Shown piece by piece: positions 35,201 through 50,200 of a stretch of DNA of 64,000 nt. Position 1 is the first letter of the stretch, and each line of letters begins with the position of its first letter. A program made the translations under genes and the position numbers. The notes below the pieces were generated by a model. It was not told the DNA's origin. It saw only the letters and a program-made list of their open reading frames with translations, and made no database searches. The DNA lies in NCBI RefSeq assembly GCF_047495875.1, contig NC_092458.1:113633727-113697726 (forward strand), written 5' to 3'. The stretch is from Pithys albifrons albifrons (Eukaryota; Chordata; Aves; Passeriformes; Thamnophilidae).

Positions 35201-38200
35201 AGCTACATTGGTGGCATTAAGTGATTAAATGCTTTAACCAAAAATGATCCAAGTACCCTTGAGCAGACCTTTGCCCTTTCATTTGCTAATGGTGATCAAG
35301 GTTATACAGGAGCAGCTCAGTTTGTCTTTAAAAACCCGACACATCTTTGTCCTTTGTTAAATAATCCTGAATTAGTTGCTGTGGTTTTGCAGGGAGTGAC
35401 TAACGGCTCTTTGAGAGCTCTGTCAAATAGTCCATAGAGTAGTATTGGGTAGGGAAGTCAAAACAATATTCCTCACGTTTTTCATTCAAAACCCTAGTGC
35501 TTCTATCACCTTACTATGTAATTACCAACAGGCCTGTCTTCCCTGTGTGATCTGAAACACTTCAAGTGCTTTTTATGCCCTCTTTTGGAATGTCATTAGA
35601 GATTACAAGTTCATTTGAACAGTGTAAAATGTTGCCTGGAATACAGTTGTGGAAAGCACAGCTATTACTGAAAGCAGTAGTTTCTTGAGCTCATGTGCCT
35701 CACTGAGACCAATAAACTGGTATTGATCATTGCCCAGATCTGTGCTAATACCACAGCATCTGTCAGAGTTCACCCAGGGAGGTAAATTCCCTTTCCTTAA
35801 GTGCACGTGCCTGCTGGTCCTCGTGTCTGCTAATGATTTCACAAAAATTGCTTCATCAAAGGGTTGTCAAGGCCTGGAACAGTGTAGTTGTGGTGCTTAG
35901 GGACATGGTTTAGTGATGGGCTTGGCAGGGCTGGGTTAATGATTGGACTCATAGAACCATAGAATCAATTGGGTTGGAAAAGACCTCCAAGATCATCAAG
36001 TCCAACCCTTGGTCCAACTCCAGTCCCTTTACCAGATCATGGCACTCAGTGCCACGGCCGAACTCAGTTGAAAAACCTCCAACTTCAATTTCCCTGGCAG
36101 AGCTTGAGCCCGTGCCCCCTTGTCCTATTGCTGAGTGCCTGGGAGAAGAGACCAACCCCCACCTGGCCAGAACTTCCCTTCAGGGAGTTCTAGACAGTAC
36201 TGAGGTCACCTCTGAGCCTCCTCTTCTCCAGGCTAAACACCCCCAGCTCCCTCAGCCTCTCCCCACAGCACTTGTGCTCCAGTCCCTTCTCCAGCCTTGT
36301 TGCTCTTCTCTGGCCCCGCTCCAGCCCCTCAATCTCTTTCCTGAACTGAGGGGCCCAGAACTGAACACAACACTCAAGGTGTGGCCTCCCCAAGGCAGAG
36401 TCCAGGGGAAGGGTCACTGCCCTGGGCCTGCTGGCCACGCTAGTTTGGATCCAGGCCAGGATCCCATTGGCCTTCTTGGCCACCTGGGCACACTGTTGGC
36501 TCCTGTTGAGCTTCCTGTCCCTCAGTCCCCCCAGGTCCCTTTCTGCCTGGCTGCTCTCCAGCCAGGCCCAGCCTGTAGTACTGCACAATCTTAGAGGTCC
36601 TTTCCAACCTAATTTTGTGATTCTGTGTGGGCTTTTCCCCTCAGACACCACAGCCTGACATCTACCATACAGTGAATGTGCAGCATCAATGTCTGCATTT
36701 AGAGTCCTGGTCTGTGCTGTGCTGGTCAGAGCTGCAGTAAAGAAACCAGGGTGCCAGGCCACTGAAGTGTCACCTGTGTCTTTGCTGTGCTTATGTCAGA
36801 CCAAAAAGTGCATCTTAACTGATCTCAGGAAGCTCTTCTGAGACCTGGGCTAGTGAGATCTGTCTCTTATGCTTTTTAATGGAGTTGGTACCATGGGAAT
36901 GGAGCACACTGGAAAACATCTGCTGATGATTTCACAATGCTGTAGAGCTGATCAAAAGTCAGATACTGGCCTAAGATTTATTTGGGGTAAACAAACACGT
37001 GTGACTCCCTTTCCATCATCAGTTAAATAACTGTAATGCTGCAGTGAGGACAATTTAATGCCGTAACTCTTTGCCAAGGAGCAACATCTGGAGTCCAGAT
37101 GCTGATGTTAAAAGAACACTTCTTACCCCTGGGTTGGGGAAGCAGGCAATAGGAGAAAAAATGTGAAGCAGAAGCATATTATTTTTGAATCATCTTAGAA
37201 ATTTTAACGTAATTTTTCTAACTTTTGGTACCTTTACAGCTGGAGTGTCCATGACATACATTCCAAGAACCATGAACATGTATCCCTGCATGTCAGCCTC
37301 TTTTCCTTTTCTGAAAGGGTTATATTAAGGTATTGAAGAGAAGATGTAGCATGTTTGCAATAAAGGTGCTCTTCTGTCTCCTGCAAGGTCTTGCCTAACT
37401 TGAACAGCCACTTTTAATAGCAGCTAGAAATAATGATAGAAATCCATATAAAACATCACATATAGATGAAACATCAGCTGTTCAAGTAAGGGAGCACAAA
37501 AGATGCTTTTTATACAGGCAGCATTTCTATTTTGTCCACATCTGGGAAAACAGAAAAAATATCAAAATCCTGTAACATCTCAGTGGCCTATCAAGCAGAA
37601 AATTCCTGCCCTGGTGTCTTATGTTTTGCCTCTCATGGCCAGGGAAAGTCCTCCTCAGTCACACACTTGGTTCTGGTGAGCAGCTGTCACAGATGAATCC
37701 CAGTTCTAGGCTGCCTCTTCCAGTGAAATCATCGGAGCATCACACAGACCTTTTTCCTGGCGCATCCCATGACAAATACCCTGATGCTCCCAAACTGTAT
37801 TAGCTGTGCCACGGCATTCTGAGCGCAATTCATCATTTTCTCTCACACTGGTTCCCAGGCAGCAGAATTTCCCTGCTGCAGAGCACTGCAGGTGTTCAGT
37901 CCTGCTGCCCTCGCTGCTCGACCACAGGCCTGCTCTGTGGTGCTTTTAATTCTCTGTAGCACAGGGTTTCATTGTAGCACCCATGTGATTTTCATGCTTA
38001 GAAAACTGAAGTCTGTATTTGAAATGCCTGATGTGCCTTCTGATTGCCCTGATAATTTGATTCAGCCAACACTGCCACAGACATTCAAGGGTACTGAGGC
38101 AATTAGTTTGTTCAAACCCGATGGTTCTGAGCAGCCCAGCAGCCACCTCAGCATTCCTGCAATTTAAAGGTAATTTCTTGGGCTTCATCATCAAGGAAAG

Positions 38201-41200
38201 ACAAAAATAAATAAATACAGGCCCACACCTTATGCTGAGGTCTTCCATACCTTGCCTTAAGCAGTGTTTGACTACAGGGACAATCTTCAGAACAGACTAA
38301 AGGAATAATTGGAGTTGCTGCCAGCAAAGTCCCAGAGAATCACAGAAAGCATGAAAGAAACTGTGTCTAGGGAGAGTCCCTTGCCTGTGGCAAAGCACTT
38401 GTATTTAAGTCATTCCTACACAGAAATGTCTGACCTATTCTTAAATATCCTGAGTGAAAGGAGTCTCAAGACCTGCCCAAGGAACATGTTCCCATGTTTC
38501 ACTGATCTCACCATGAGAAAGGTGTACTATGGACTCATAAGATCATCTGGTTCCAGAAGTGACACCTCCCACTAGACCAGGTTTCTCAAAACCCCATCCA
38601 GCCTGGCCTTGGACACTTCCAGGGATAGGGCAGTTCTCTGGGAAACCTGTTCAGTACCTCACCACCCTCACAGGGAAGAGTTTCTTCCTAGTCCTAAACC
38701 TACTCTCTTTCTGTTTAAAACCATTAGCCCTTGCAAGTTCCAGGATCATAATTTCTCAGTCCTTCTTAAAAATTATTGACCCATTTGATGTCCAAGGAAA
38801 AAACTTACACTTATAATAAAAAGAAATAATTGTCTCTGTAATATGGATAATGTATGAAGTGGTTGAGCCATAGGTTGGTGGTGTTAATTCCAAGTTTGAG
38901 TCGCAAGTGTGGTAGACAGGGAGAGGGAGCTGAGTAGCCCTCCTGTATTCCAGGAGGATATAGTTACTGACTTACTGAGCCAGCTGGATCCTAACAAGTC
39001 TATGGGACCAGATGGGATCCATCCCAGGGTGATGAAGGAGCTGGCAGAAGAGCTTGCCAAACCGCTCTCCATCATCTTCCAACAGTCCTGGCTCTCTGGG
39101 GAGGTCCCAGATGATTGGAGGTTGGCCAATGTCACCCCAATCCACAAAAAGGGCTGCAAGCAGGACCCTGGCAACTACAAGCCTGTCAGCCTGACCTCCG
39201 TGCCTGGCAGGGTTATGGAGCAGTTCATCCTGAGTGCAATCACACAGCACCTTCAGGGACCCAGCCAGCATGGGTTTAGGAGGGGCAGGTCCTGTCTGAC
39301 CAACCTGATCTCTTTTTATGATCAGGTGACCCACCTGGTGGATGAGGGGAAGGCTGTGGATGTGTCTATCTGGACTTCAGCAAGGCCTTTGACACTGTCT
39401 CCCATAATATACTCCTGGAAAAGCTGGTAGCCCATGGCCTGGACAAGTGTACCCTCTCCTGGATTAAGAGATGGCTGGAGGGTCAGGCCCAGAGAGTGCT
39501 GGTGAATGGAGCTGCATCCAGCTGGCAGCCAGTCACTAGTGGTGTTCCCCAGGGGTCTCTGTTGGGTCCAGTCCTGTTTAACATCTTTATTGATGATTTA
39601 GATGAGGGGATTGAGTCCATCATCAGCAAATTTGCTGATGACACCAAGTTGGGAGGGAGTGTCGATCTGCTGGAAGGCAGGAGGGCTCTGCAGAGGGATC
39701 TGGATAGACTGGAGAGATGGGCTGATTCCAATGGGATGAAGTTCAACAAGGCCAAGTGCTGGGTCCTGCACTTTGGCCACAACAACCCCTTGCAGCACTA
39801 CAGGCTGGGCACAAAGTGGCTGGAGAGCAGCCAGACAGAAAGGGACCTTGGAGTACTAATTGACAGGAAGCTCAACAGGAGCCAACAGTGTGCCCAGGTG
39901 GCCAAGAAGGCCAATGGGATCCTGTCCTGTATCAAAAATAGCGTGGCCAGCAGGACCAGGGAAGTGATCCTTCCCCTGGACTCTGCGTTGGTGAGGCCAC
40001 ACCTTGAGTGTTGTGTTCAGTTCTGGGCCCCTCAGTTCAGAAAGGATATTGAGGTGCTGGAGCGAGTCCAGAGAAGAGCAACAAGGCTGGTGAAGGGACT
40101 GGAGCACAAGTGCTATGGGAAGAGGCTGAGGGAGCTGGGGTTGTTTAGCCTGGAGAAGAGGAGGCTCAGAGGTGACCTCATCACTGTCTATAACTACCTG
40201 AAGGGAAGTTATAGCCAGGTGGGGGCTGGTCTCTTCTCCCAGGCACTCAGCAATAGGACAAGGGGGCACGGGCTTAAGCTCTGCCAGGGGAAATTGAAGT
40301 TGGATATCAGAAAAAAATTCTTTACAGAGAGAGTAATCAGGCATTGGAATGGGCTGCCCAGAGAGGTGGTGGATTCACTATCCCTAGAGATTTTTAAACA
40401 CAGATTGGATGTGGCGCTGAGTGCCATGATCTAGTAAACGAACTAGAGTTGGACCAAGGGTTGGACTTGATGATCTTGGAGGTCTTTTCCAACCCAATCG
40501 ATTCTGTGATTCTATGATTCTATGATTCTAACTGTTTCAAGCATCTCTGTTCCCTTGTATAAAGGTAGGTACAGTCTCTGAGTGGAACAAAAGATCTAGA
40601 TGTTGTTCCTGGGGCTTCTTAGAAGTGGTTGATGTTCTTCATGGACTTGGGCACACTCATACCTCATTTTCCAGCATTTCCCAATGTATCTTTCTCCAAC
40701 TTTATTAGCACAGTTGTTAATCTTACCATTCCAGTTTCAGCTATCTGGTATTCTTGGGTCCCTACTTCATTCAACTATGTCAGGCATTACAAAAAGTAAG
40801 TTTCTTACTTTGTTTTGTTTTATTTTATTTATTTTTTAAACATAGCAAACGAGAAATCAAAATGAGGAAACTTGACAGCACCAAAGTGCGGCCACTGAAA
40901 TCTGAGCAGCTTCTTCACATAGAGGACCATGACTTTGCATTGAGACCTGGATTTGGAGGTGAGCACCACAAACTGCACCGTGCTGGGTCATCGTTTATCC
41001 TCTCTCTGAACTCTGTCCACCAGTGTCACTTAAAATGAAGTGACAGACTTAATGGCAGAGCACCTCTTTGGTTGCACTTGAGGAAATAAAGAAGAAATCT
41101 AGAAATACTTGAGGGCAAGGGACTTTTTTGTGTTTAGTGTATCAATAGGAGAGATTTGTCCTTGTCAAGTTGTCTCTTTTTCAGAATTAATTAAAAAAAA

Positions 41201-44200
41201 TTATTATTAGAATAAGACTCTGAGAACAGTGATTAAGCTGTAAACTGCTTTGTCTAGTAGCAATTAGCAAATTATTTAGTCATCAAATTTGTTTTGAGAG
41301 GTTGAAATAAACCATCAGTTCCTAAAAAAAACTATCCACAGGCTGTCAGTTTATTACCATGTTGTTGGGCACTATGATGATTATTTCCTCATTTAACTAA
41401 ATTGCATCTGGATAAAGGGAATATTTAATAGGATGTTCACAGTTTTTTGACTCTCCTTCATGAAAGGGAAAATGAAAATGCTTCTCCGCTAATAAGCTCT
41501 GTCTGAGCCTTTGAGTCACCAAGTCCATGATTCATGGAAATAGAGTGAACTGCTCTGGATTATGAAGCCAGAATAAAACAGGAGGACCAATAATCAGTTG
41601 TGTAGACAAGCATAAATCTGGAAGGGGAGCTGAAGCCTGTGGAGCTGTTCTGTTAACAGCAGCTGCTGGGATCGGACCTAACAAGCACGCCAGGAGGGAG
41701 ACCTGGGGTAAGAGGAGCCTCTCTGGATGCACTGGGAGAATGTGAAAGGGTTCCTTGTTACCATAGAAATTATGTCTTCTCAGAGAGCAAAAATCTTGCC
41801 TGGTTTTGAACAATGGTCGAGGTACAGTGTGTCTCTTGGCAACAGAAATTCAAATTACCTCTTGCCTGGTACCTGTCTAGTCTAATATCTGTTAGTCTGG
41901 ACTTTTTCTTGTTAGCACCTGCTTTGCCACACAAGGAATTTAAACTTTTGAGAGTGTTATCTCAGAAAGGAAGTAGACATGAAAGCAGATAGAGGTTTGG
42001 GGTGTTCTTTGTTGCTGGATCATCCCAGAAAGGAACAATTATGATGTACATAAAAGCAACTTTAAGCAGTGACCCTTCCCCTGGACTCTGCCTTGGGGAG
42101 GCCTCACCTTGAGTGTTGTGTTCAGTTCTGGGCCCCTCAGTTCAGGAAAGAGATTGAGGGGCTGGAGCGGGTCCAGAGAAGAGCAACGAGGCTGGTGAAG
42201 GGACTGGAGCACAAGTGCTGTGGGGAGAGGCTGAGGGAGCTGGGGGTGTTTAGGCTGGAGAAGAGGAGGCTCAGAGGTGACCTCAGCACTGTCTGGAACT
42301 GCCTGAAGGGAAGTTCTGGCCAGGTGGGGGTTGGTCTCTTCTCCCAGGCACTCAGCAATAGGACAAGGGGGCACGACGGGCTCAAGTTCTGCCAGGGGAA
42401 ATTGAAGTTGGAGATCAGAAAGAAACTCTTTTCAGAGAGAGTGCTCAGGCATTGGAATGGGCTGCCCAGAGAGGGGGTGGATTCCCCATCCCTGGAGGTT
42501 TTTAAAGTGTGCTTGGCCGTGGCACTGAGTGCCATGATCTGGTAAAGGGACTGGAGTTGGACCAAGGGTTGGACTTGATGATCTCCGAGGTCTTTTCCAA
42601 CCCAATACATTCTATGATTCTGTGATTCTATGAATATACCCTGTGATCTGGCAGTTGTAATTCTCCACAGGCAGTGAGGATTTTTTTCCACCCAGAAAAT
42701 CTGTACCAGGCTTTCTGCCCTTGTCCTTTTATTTTCAGATGGCCAGCCCTACAGCCCATTCAGCTCCTCCTGAAGCCAGCTGTAGTTTTTCCACTGACTT
42801 CACTGCACAAGCCTCTCACTAATCACATTGCCATGGGTATGATTTCAGCTGCACTCCTGACTTTCAGAAATAGCTTTCAGCAGGAGGGCACAAGCTCTGC
42901 TTCTCCTCTGTCATCCACATGCCACAGTGGCATGGCAGGCACTTTTTTCAGCCACATCCAACAGTTCATACACTTCCAAACTTTCAGAACTCTCTTAATA
43001 CCTGGAATACTTATGCATGCACCTCTCCTAGACTAAAACATATCCATCAGCATTTTTACAGCACAGAGGGAAAGAAGTCACAGTGAAATGAATGTCAATC
43101 CCAAATTTATACCCCATTGTTCCTGTTTTACCATTGATTTCAGTGATGTTGCAGTAAAAGAATGGTTTGGGTTTCACCAGAGGCAGGTCCATAAGGCAGC
43201 AGAGTTGGTACCCAAGTGTGACTTCATCAGTGGGCAAATGCACGACTGAAACATGGATCTGAATAACATGCTCAGAATTATTTTATGATAGAGAGACAGG
43301 GTTTGGTTTTCTTAGAGGAATGGTGATGATTTAATGTGCAGCAGAAGGAAACTTGGCTGTAATAATGCCAAGGTCATGGGTTCAATCCTCTCTGTGGGCC
43401 ATTGACTTAAGAGTTGGACTCGATGATCCTTGGGGGTCCTTCCAACTCAGAACAGTCTGTGAGTCTGTGAGTCTGTGATTCTGTGAAACTTCCCTAGAGG
43501 AGAAGGTAAAATTAGAGATGTCACTGCCACAGCAGTTACAAATAGCCCTGAAGTGCATGAGGACTCACAGCACTGTGGCTTATGTATTTAAAGCAGGTGA
43601 AATGTTGGGGTTTTCATCAAATGTAATGAAGCATCTCAGTGCTGTGATTCATGGAGGGCTTGTGTCTGTCACATGCCACTGGCCTGATTTGTTCAGCTCA
43701 GACAGTGCATCACTTCGCAATAGAGGGAAAAAACAGGTCAAAGAAGCTTGGAAAAACAATAATTTAATCTTTATCTTTAGAAAAGAGACATTTTCCCCCT
43801 TCTCCTATACCCTATTGGAATTTTCTGGATATGTCAGGAAGTTGGAACGGCAGGTTTTGTTAATCTGATTCCATTGCACCCCTTTCCCTCACAAGGTCAA
43901 TCGTCCTTTGCACCAGTTTAGGAGAAAAAGCAGCTGGAAAATTCATGCTGTTTTGAACCTGCTGGAGATTCCTCAGTTCAAAGAACTCCTAAATCTAAAT
44001 CTGTCTTGTTTGATTTCATTTAGCCCCACACACGCAATGTAAATGAGGCACATTAAAGGACCCAGAGTTTTTAGTATTTATAATTAAGTTATAAATGAAA
44101 AACTGCAGAGCTGTATTTGATTTCTAAACTGAGAATCATGCACAGGGAAAAACTGGGGGATGTGGAACTGTTGGGCACTGATGCTGCTGCTGCAGTGGTA

Positions 44201-47200
44201 GTGGAAATAACTGTGACTTTGCTCACAAGACCGGTTGCTTCCTCAGGAAAGTGTATGATTGCTCTGGGAGGGTAAGAGATCCATTTTTATGACCAAATGG
44301 ACACAACTCTGCTGTCATTTTGTGAGTGTATCTTGGCATTTTTCTGTCCATTGCAATGTCAGTCCAGCTGCACAGTCAGAATTTGACTCTCTGACTGTTG
44401 ATTTTAAAATTTAGTCCTGACTTTGTCCATTTATTAGCAGATTTATTAGCAGGATCAAAGCCTGAGAACTGAATTGCATCGAGATGAAGCAAACCCAGGA
44501 AGCTGCTCACAAACTGTTCCTGCCCTTTGGCTGTAGAAATGTCACTTTGTCTGCAGTGCATTATACAGGGGGCTGAACAGGAGCCAACAGTGTGCCCAGG
44601 TGGCCAAGAAGGCCAATGGGATCCTGGCCTGGATCCAAACTAGCGTGGCCAACAGGCCCAGGGCAGTGACCCTTCCCCTGGACTCTGCCTTGGGGAGGCC
44701 ACACCTTGAGTGTTGTGTTCAGTTCTGGGCCCCTCAGTTCAGGCAAGATCTTGAGGGGCTGGAGCGGGGCCAGAGAAGAGCAACGAGGCTGGAGAAGGGA
44801 GTGGAGCACAAGTGCTGTGGGGAGAGGCTGAGGGAGCTGGGGGTGTTTAGCCTGGAGAAGAGGAGGCTCAGAGGTGACCTCAGCACTGTCTGGAACTGCC
44901 TGAAGGGAAGTTCTGGCCAGGTGGGGGTTGGTCTCTTCTCCCAGGCACTCAGCAATAGGACAAGAGGGCACGATGGGCTCATGCTCTGCCAGGGGAAATT
45001 GAAGTTAGAGATCAGGAAAAAATTCTTTCCAGGGAGAGTAATCAGACATTGGAATGGGCTGCCCAGAGAGGGGGTGGATTCCCCATCCCTGGAGGTTTTT
45101 CACCTGAGCTTGGCTGTGGCACTGAGTGCCATGATCTGGTAAAGGGACTGGAGTTGGACCGAGGGTTGGACTTGATGATCTCGGAGGTCTTTTCCAACCC
45201 AATCCATTCTATGATTCTATACAGTGAGGATGCGTGAAGCAAACCTGCAATTCAGTCCACCTAAATGTTCTCTAAAAAATTAAACTTTACCCCTAATCCA
45301 GGCTCCTCAGTTGTTGGTGGAAGGGGTGTCGTGTTGGTGGATTCTTCCTTTTCTGAATTTTTTGTTGTTGTTGTTTGATTGTTGCCTTCTGTGCAATGTC
45401 AGATCTGGGGGTCCCACAGCAGCCAAAACTGCACAATCAGAGAGCTCTTAAAGCAAATCCTTAGGAATGCTTTAAAGTTACTTTCTTTTCTACTATACAT
45501 CTCTTTATCTGAATCCTTTTATTTTTCTGAACTATCTTATTTCAAAGTACTGTTAGAAGTAATTGGTGTGAGCTCTTGGTTTCCTGAGTTCTGTCTCCAC
45601 TTACTAAAAATTAATATTGCCACTAAAAAAGATCATAGACTGTCATATAGAGAAGGTAATTCTTTTATTCCTCTATGCATTGGTTGTCCTGACAGTAAAA
45701 TCTTTCCATTCACTCTCTGAACTATCTTGTATTTTAAAGATCATGGAACCACATGACAATAATCACTGTGTATATGCAAGTTCTCATATATATATAAGTA
45801 TGACAAATTTATTTTTCTTTTATGTTGTGTCTTAAGGACCTGTAATTTCCTATGCTAACAGTGTGTTAGTTAAGCTTTTAAAATTTATTATCCCTGCTCA
45901 GTCAATCAACATAGAGGATAATCACATTAGCAAGGATTAGAAATGATGGAGAAGAATTCAGCAACACTGAGCTGGTCAAGAGATAACAATCTGCATCTCA
46001 GTGTGTGAATAAGCATAATCTTGATTCTGAATTCTCAGAGAATCACAGATCCTGTTAGATCGCTCCCCTTCAGGCTTCCTCCCTCCTCAAAATAAATTAG
46101 TAACATTTATATTCATCTGAAAGTGAGTGGGGGGAAAAGGGAAATAAAATATGGCCCAGTGTGTGATCAAAAAGTGCTGCAGTTCTAACAGCTCTTTGCA
46201 CCAAGTTGTTTTGGTTTTGGCTCCACAGCTTGTCCTAAAGATGAGAATTATCTTCTCACTGAGGTGAAGACTAACAGTTATGAAAGTGGAATGGCTTTTT
46301 ATCATCTCTTTCTGAAAGGGATAGTTGGGGTCCAGGACAGGAAGGAAATATTTTGGTTATTTGCAAGACCTCTAATAGTCTTCTTCTGGATTTTTTCTTT
46401 TACACTGAGAAAAAACCCCAGAGCATTGTGTTCTTCCGTTCCAAGAGTTGGCTACTGCTAATGCCAAACCATCTTCAATCCTCAAATAAATAAAAAAGAA
46501 ACAGAACAGTAAAGAGAAGAAAATACTCTTGCCAGTAATTCTCCTGTTTCTGCCCTTGCCAGAGGAAAGTAAATACATCCACATATGTCCACTTCCCTGG
46601 GGCTTGTTTACATTCCTACCCAGTCTTCTTCTCTTACAGCTCCACAAGCCTTTTTGGAAGGAAGTAATCCTATAGGCCTTAATCCTCTCCTGGTCTCTGT
46701 CTCCTGCTGGGAACTTTCTGTAGGCTTTGGGGTTTTCCCCTCACAAAAACTGTTACAAATCCACTGGGACACAGTTCTGGTTTTTCTAAATCCAGCATTT
46801 ATCTCATGGAACTTGAGGTGCAATCTCTTGTGTGCTCAAAGGTCTGACTATTATAAAAATACCATGGAATTCACTAAACCAGTCATTATTACTGTAGAAA
46901 TGGATCCTAAAAACGCTAAAAGGATATCCTTTTTACATAATAACCCTTCTAAAAAGGGTATTAGTGAATTTGCCTGATGTACTATCTGTTAAACAAATTC
47001 CATGCTCATCAAGGAATTCTTTTGCAATGTTTTAAACCTTTAAAATAAAAGATGGAAAATGCTTTCTGTGAAGATAAACCCATCGGAAAACAATGCTGGT
47101 TTTTTTATTGCTGAGGAGTAATTATCTTGAAAATCTGCAGAGCCTCCATTGTGAAATCACTAATCCCTCTAAAATAATGATTTCTAGTGAGTCTCCAGAA

Positions 47201-50200
47201 GCAACTGAAGCTGCTCAATTTAATAACAAAATCCTCTCTGCCATCCCCAGTTTTGTCAGACTGGGAAATAAAAAACACAGCTTTGCTCTGGTTACTTTTT
47301 TTAAAGTGAATTTGATGCTGTTGTCTGGTGGTCAGCCAGAGATTGAAATTCTCAATAAAGGAGGGAGAAAGATGTGCAGACACAGAGGATGCATCCCTGC
47401 TCTGGCTGGTTTAGGAATCTTACCAATGCTTATTGAAATGATGTTTTTTAAAAAACATCCTCTTGTGGTAAAACAAATCCAAGGATGAAGAAATTACAGT
47501 TCTCAGCAACCTGTTCCCAGTAGCTCATTATTACTGTTTGTGGTGGACTTGGTTTTTAATCACAGAAAGAAATGTTCCCAGGAAAGCAGAGAGTGCAGAA
47601 TGAATACTGTGGGGGCAAGGACAGAGGGCAACAATATAAACCAACAATATCAAAGTGCTTCAGGTGAGGAAATTCAACTGCACACTGCAGTGATCAGGGC
47701 TGGGTATCTGTGCAGTGTTTGGTATATCTGTTATGTACTCACACTTGTTGCCAAAGTGGAGTCAGGATAGGAAGGAAGAATCTGGATAGACTTGAGAGAT
47801 GGGCTGATTCCAATGGGATGAAGTTCAACAAGGCCAAGTGCTGGTCCTGCCCTCTGGCCACACCAACCCCCTGCAGCGCTCCAGGCTGGGCAGAGAGTGG
47901 CTGGAGAGCAGCCAGGCAGAAAGGGACCTGGGGGGACTGAGGGACAGGAAGCTCAACAGGAGCCAACAGTGTGCCCAGGTGGCCAAGAAGGCCAGTGGGA
48001 TCCTGGCCTGGATCCAAACTAGCGTGGCCAGCAGTGACCCTTCCCCTGGACTCTGCCTTGGGGAGGCCACACCTTGAGTGTTGTGTTCAGTTCTGGGCCC
48101 CTCAGTTCAGGAAAGAGATTGAGGGGCTGGAGCAGGTCCAGAGAAGAGCAACGAGGCTGGAGAAGGGACTGGAGCACAAGTGCTGTGGGGAGAGGCTGAG
48201 GGAGCTGGGGGTGTTTAGCCTGGAGAAGAGGAGGCTCAGAGGTGACCTCAGCACTGTCTGGAACTGCCTGAAGGGAAGTTCTGGCCAGGTGAGGGTTGGT
48301 CTCTTCTCCCAGGCACTCAGCAATAGGACAAGGGGGCACAATGGGCTCAAGCTCTGCCAGGGGAAATTGAAGTTAGAGATCGGAAGGCAATTCTTTGCAG
48401 AGAGAGTGCTCAGGCATTGGAATGGGCTGCCCAGAGAGGGGGTGGATTCCCCATCCCTGGAGGTTTTTCAACTGAGCTTGGCCGTGGCACTGAGTGTCAT
48501 GATCTGGTAAAGGGACTGGAGTTGGACCAAGGGTTGGACTTGATGATCTCCGAGGTCTTTTCCAACCCAATCCATTCTATGAAATCCATTCTGTGAAATA
48601 TTTGCAGCTGTGATCTGGCAGTAATAGGTCAGGGCTGTGGTAGGGGATATGGTTTAATCATTGTCTGTGGTGAATGATGGACTGAACAGTATTTTCTCAT
48701 CAAGCACCATGAGTACAGTCTTTGCTCTTTCTCCAGACAGAGAAGAGGAGTCTCTTCTTAAGACTCTGTTTCACAGTTCTGCCATTTGTACTGATCAGGA
48801 ATAAATTTAATTGTAACTTTTCTCTCTTTTTTATAAACTTTAGAATAAATCATTGTTTCTCCTATTTAACATTTACTATTTCTCCTATGGGTTTTGATCT
48901 CTTTTATGCTATTCTTTGTCCCCACTGACTTGGTTTTATAGCAGGTGCCAGTGCAGGACAAGCTTCCTTTCAAAGAATCAAATGCCCCTGTGTGTATTTA
49001 TGTATAAGTGGCCTTTGGTTTCTGTGCCTGCAACCAACATAATCATAACCTGCCACAGATTTTTAGTTCTGTGATCAGTTCACTTTTCTCTACCCAGAGG
49101 AGATGAATTATTGAATGAAATTCAATACTGAAATAATGTTTGCTTGGTTAGAAACTGTCTGTGATTTTTGAAGGTCCTAGAAATATTAGGACTGCCATCA
49201 TCACACTTAGCAAAGCCTTTTCCTCACTACACATGGCATGTGGCTTGGAAAATCCATCATCCTATTCTGGGATATGATTTGTGGGTAGCTCCTTGTCTTC
49301 TTGAAGAATGTTGATGGGAGACATTTAACATAAATTGTTTTGATTTAAATGATGCCATTTGTGAATGATGTTCAAATCAGGAATAAATCCCACAATGACT
49401 TCTGCTTAGGCTTAAACTGTCTTTGTTTACATGTTAGTTTAGATTTCAGTGGAACACAGAGGAGGTGACTCCACTCAGATTACAACCAGTGTTTGGTACA
49501 AGTTGATATTTAATATAAGTAAACTAGTTGTGTGTTCTGATCAAAACAAGGACACAATTTGTTAAAACTTAAAAGAAACATAAAAATGTTTACTATTCTG
49601 AGTGAAGAAGCCTTTACATTGAAACTCTTGTGCAACAACCTGTAGGGCTGATGTCTTCTGCTGTCTCTGATCTCCAAAAGAAGCAGCATTTCCTGAAGTG
49701 CTGCCTTGTGTTTTACTAATTAACTGGTTTAACTGAGTCTTGTTTTGGATTTGGCCACCAAGTGATGCATTCCTCTCACAGGGAAACCTGATTTCTTATC
49801 AGTGCCTAAATATGTTCTGCTAACTTTAAACACTCTTATCGTGCACAATTCATTCTTCATCTGTTCTGGGCAGGGTCAGGCTCTCCATTAGAAAATACAA
49901 GTCAAATCAAGGGATTATACCCCTGAAACAGTTCAAGATCTCTGCTGATAAGAACTGGAGGCAGCTGTGTAATCCTTGAAGGCTGCTATTTTAAGGATAA
50001 TTCCAAAAAGAGACACAGTATTATGGCTGGTTATCAGGAGAGTGATTTTCTGGACCATTCTGACTTGACACTGCCAAAAGGAAAAGACAAGAAAAAGACA
50101 AATTATTAGAAAAGCTGTTGCTCTTTGCTGCTGTTCAGACTTCCTCCTATTCATGTTTTTGCAGGGTTGTTTGAAATCTATACTTTAAAAATATTTTAAC

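Noticed and set aside
39496..40434. 312-codon open frame as a host gene
   Set aside because: It carries CR1 reverse transcriptase motifs and the CR1 3' UTR and tail; it is a 5'-truncated LINE copy inside a GABRR3 intron.
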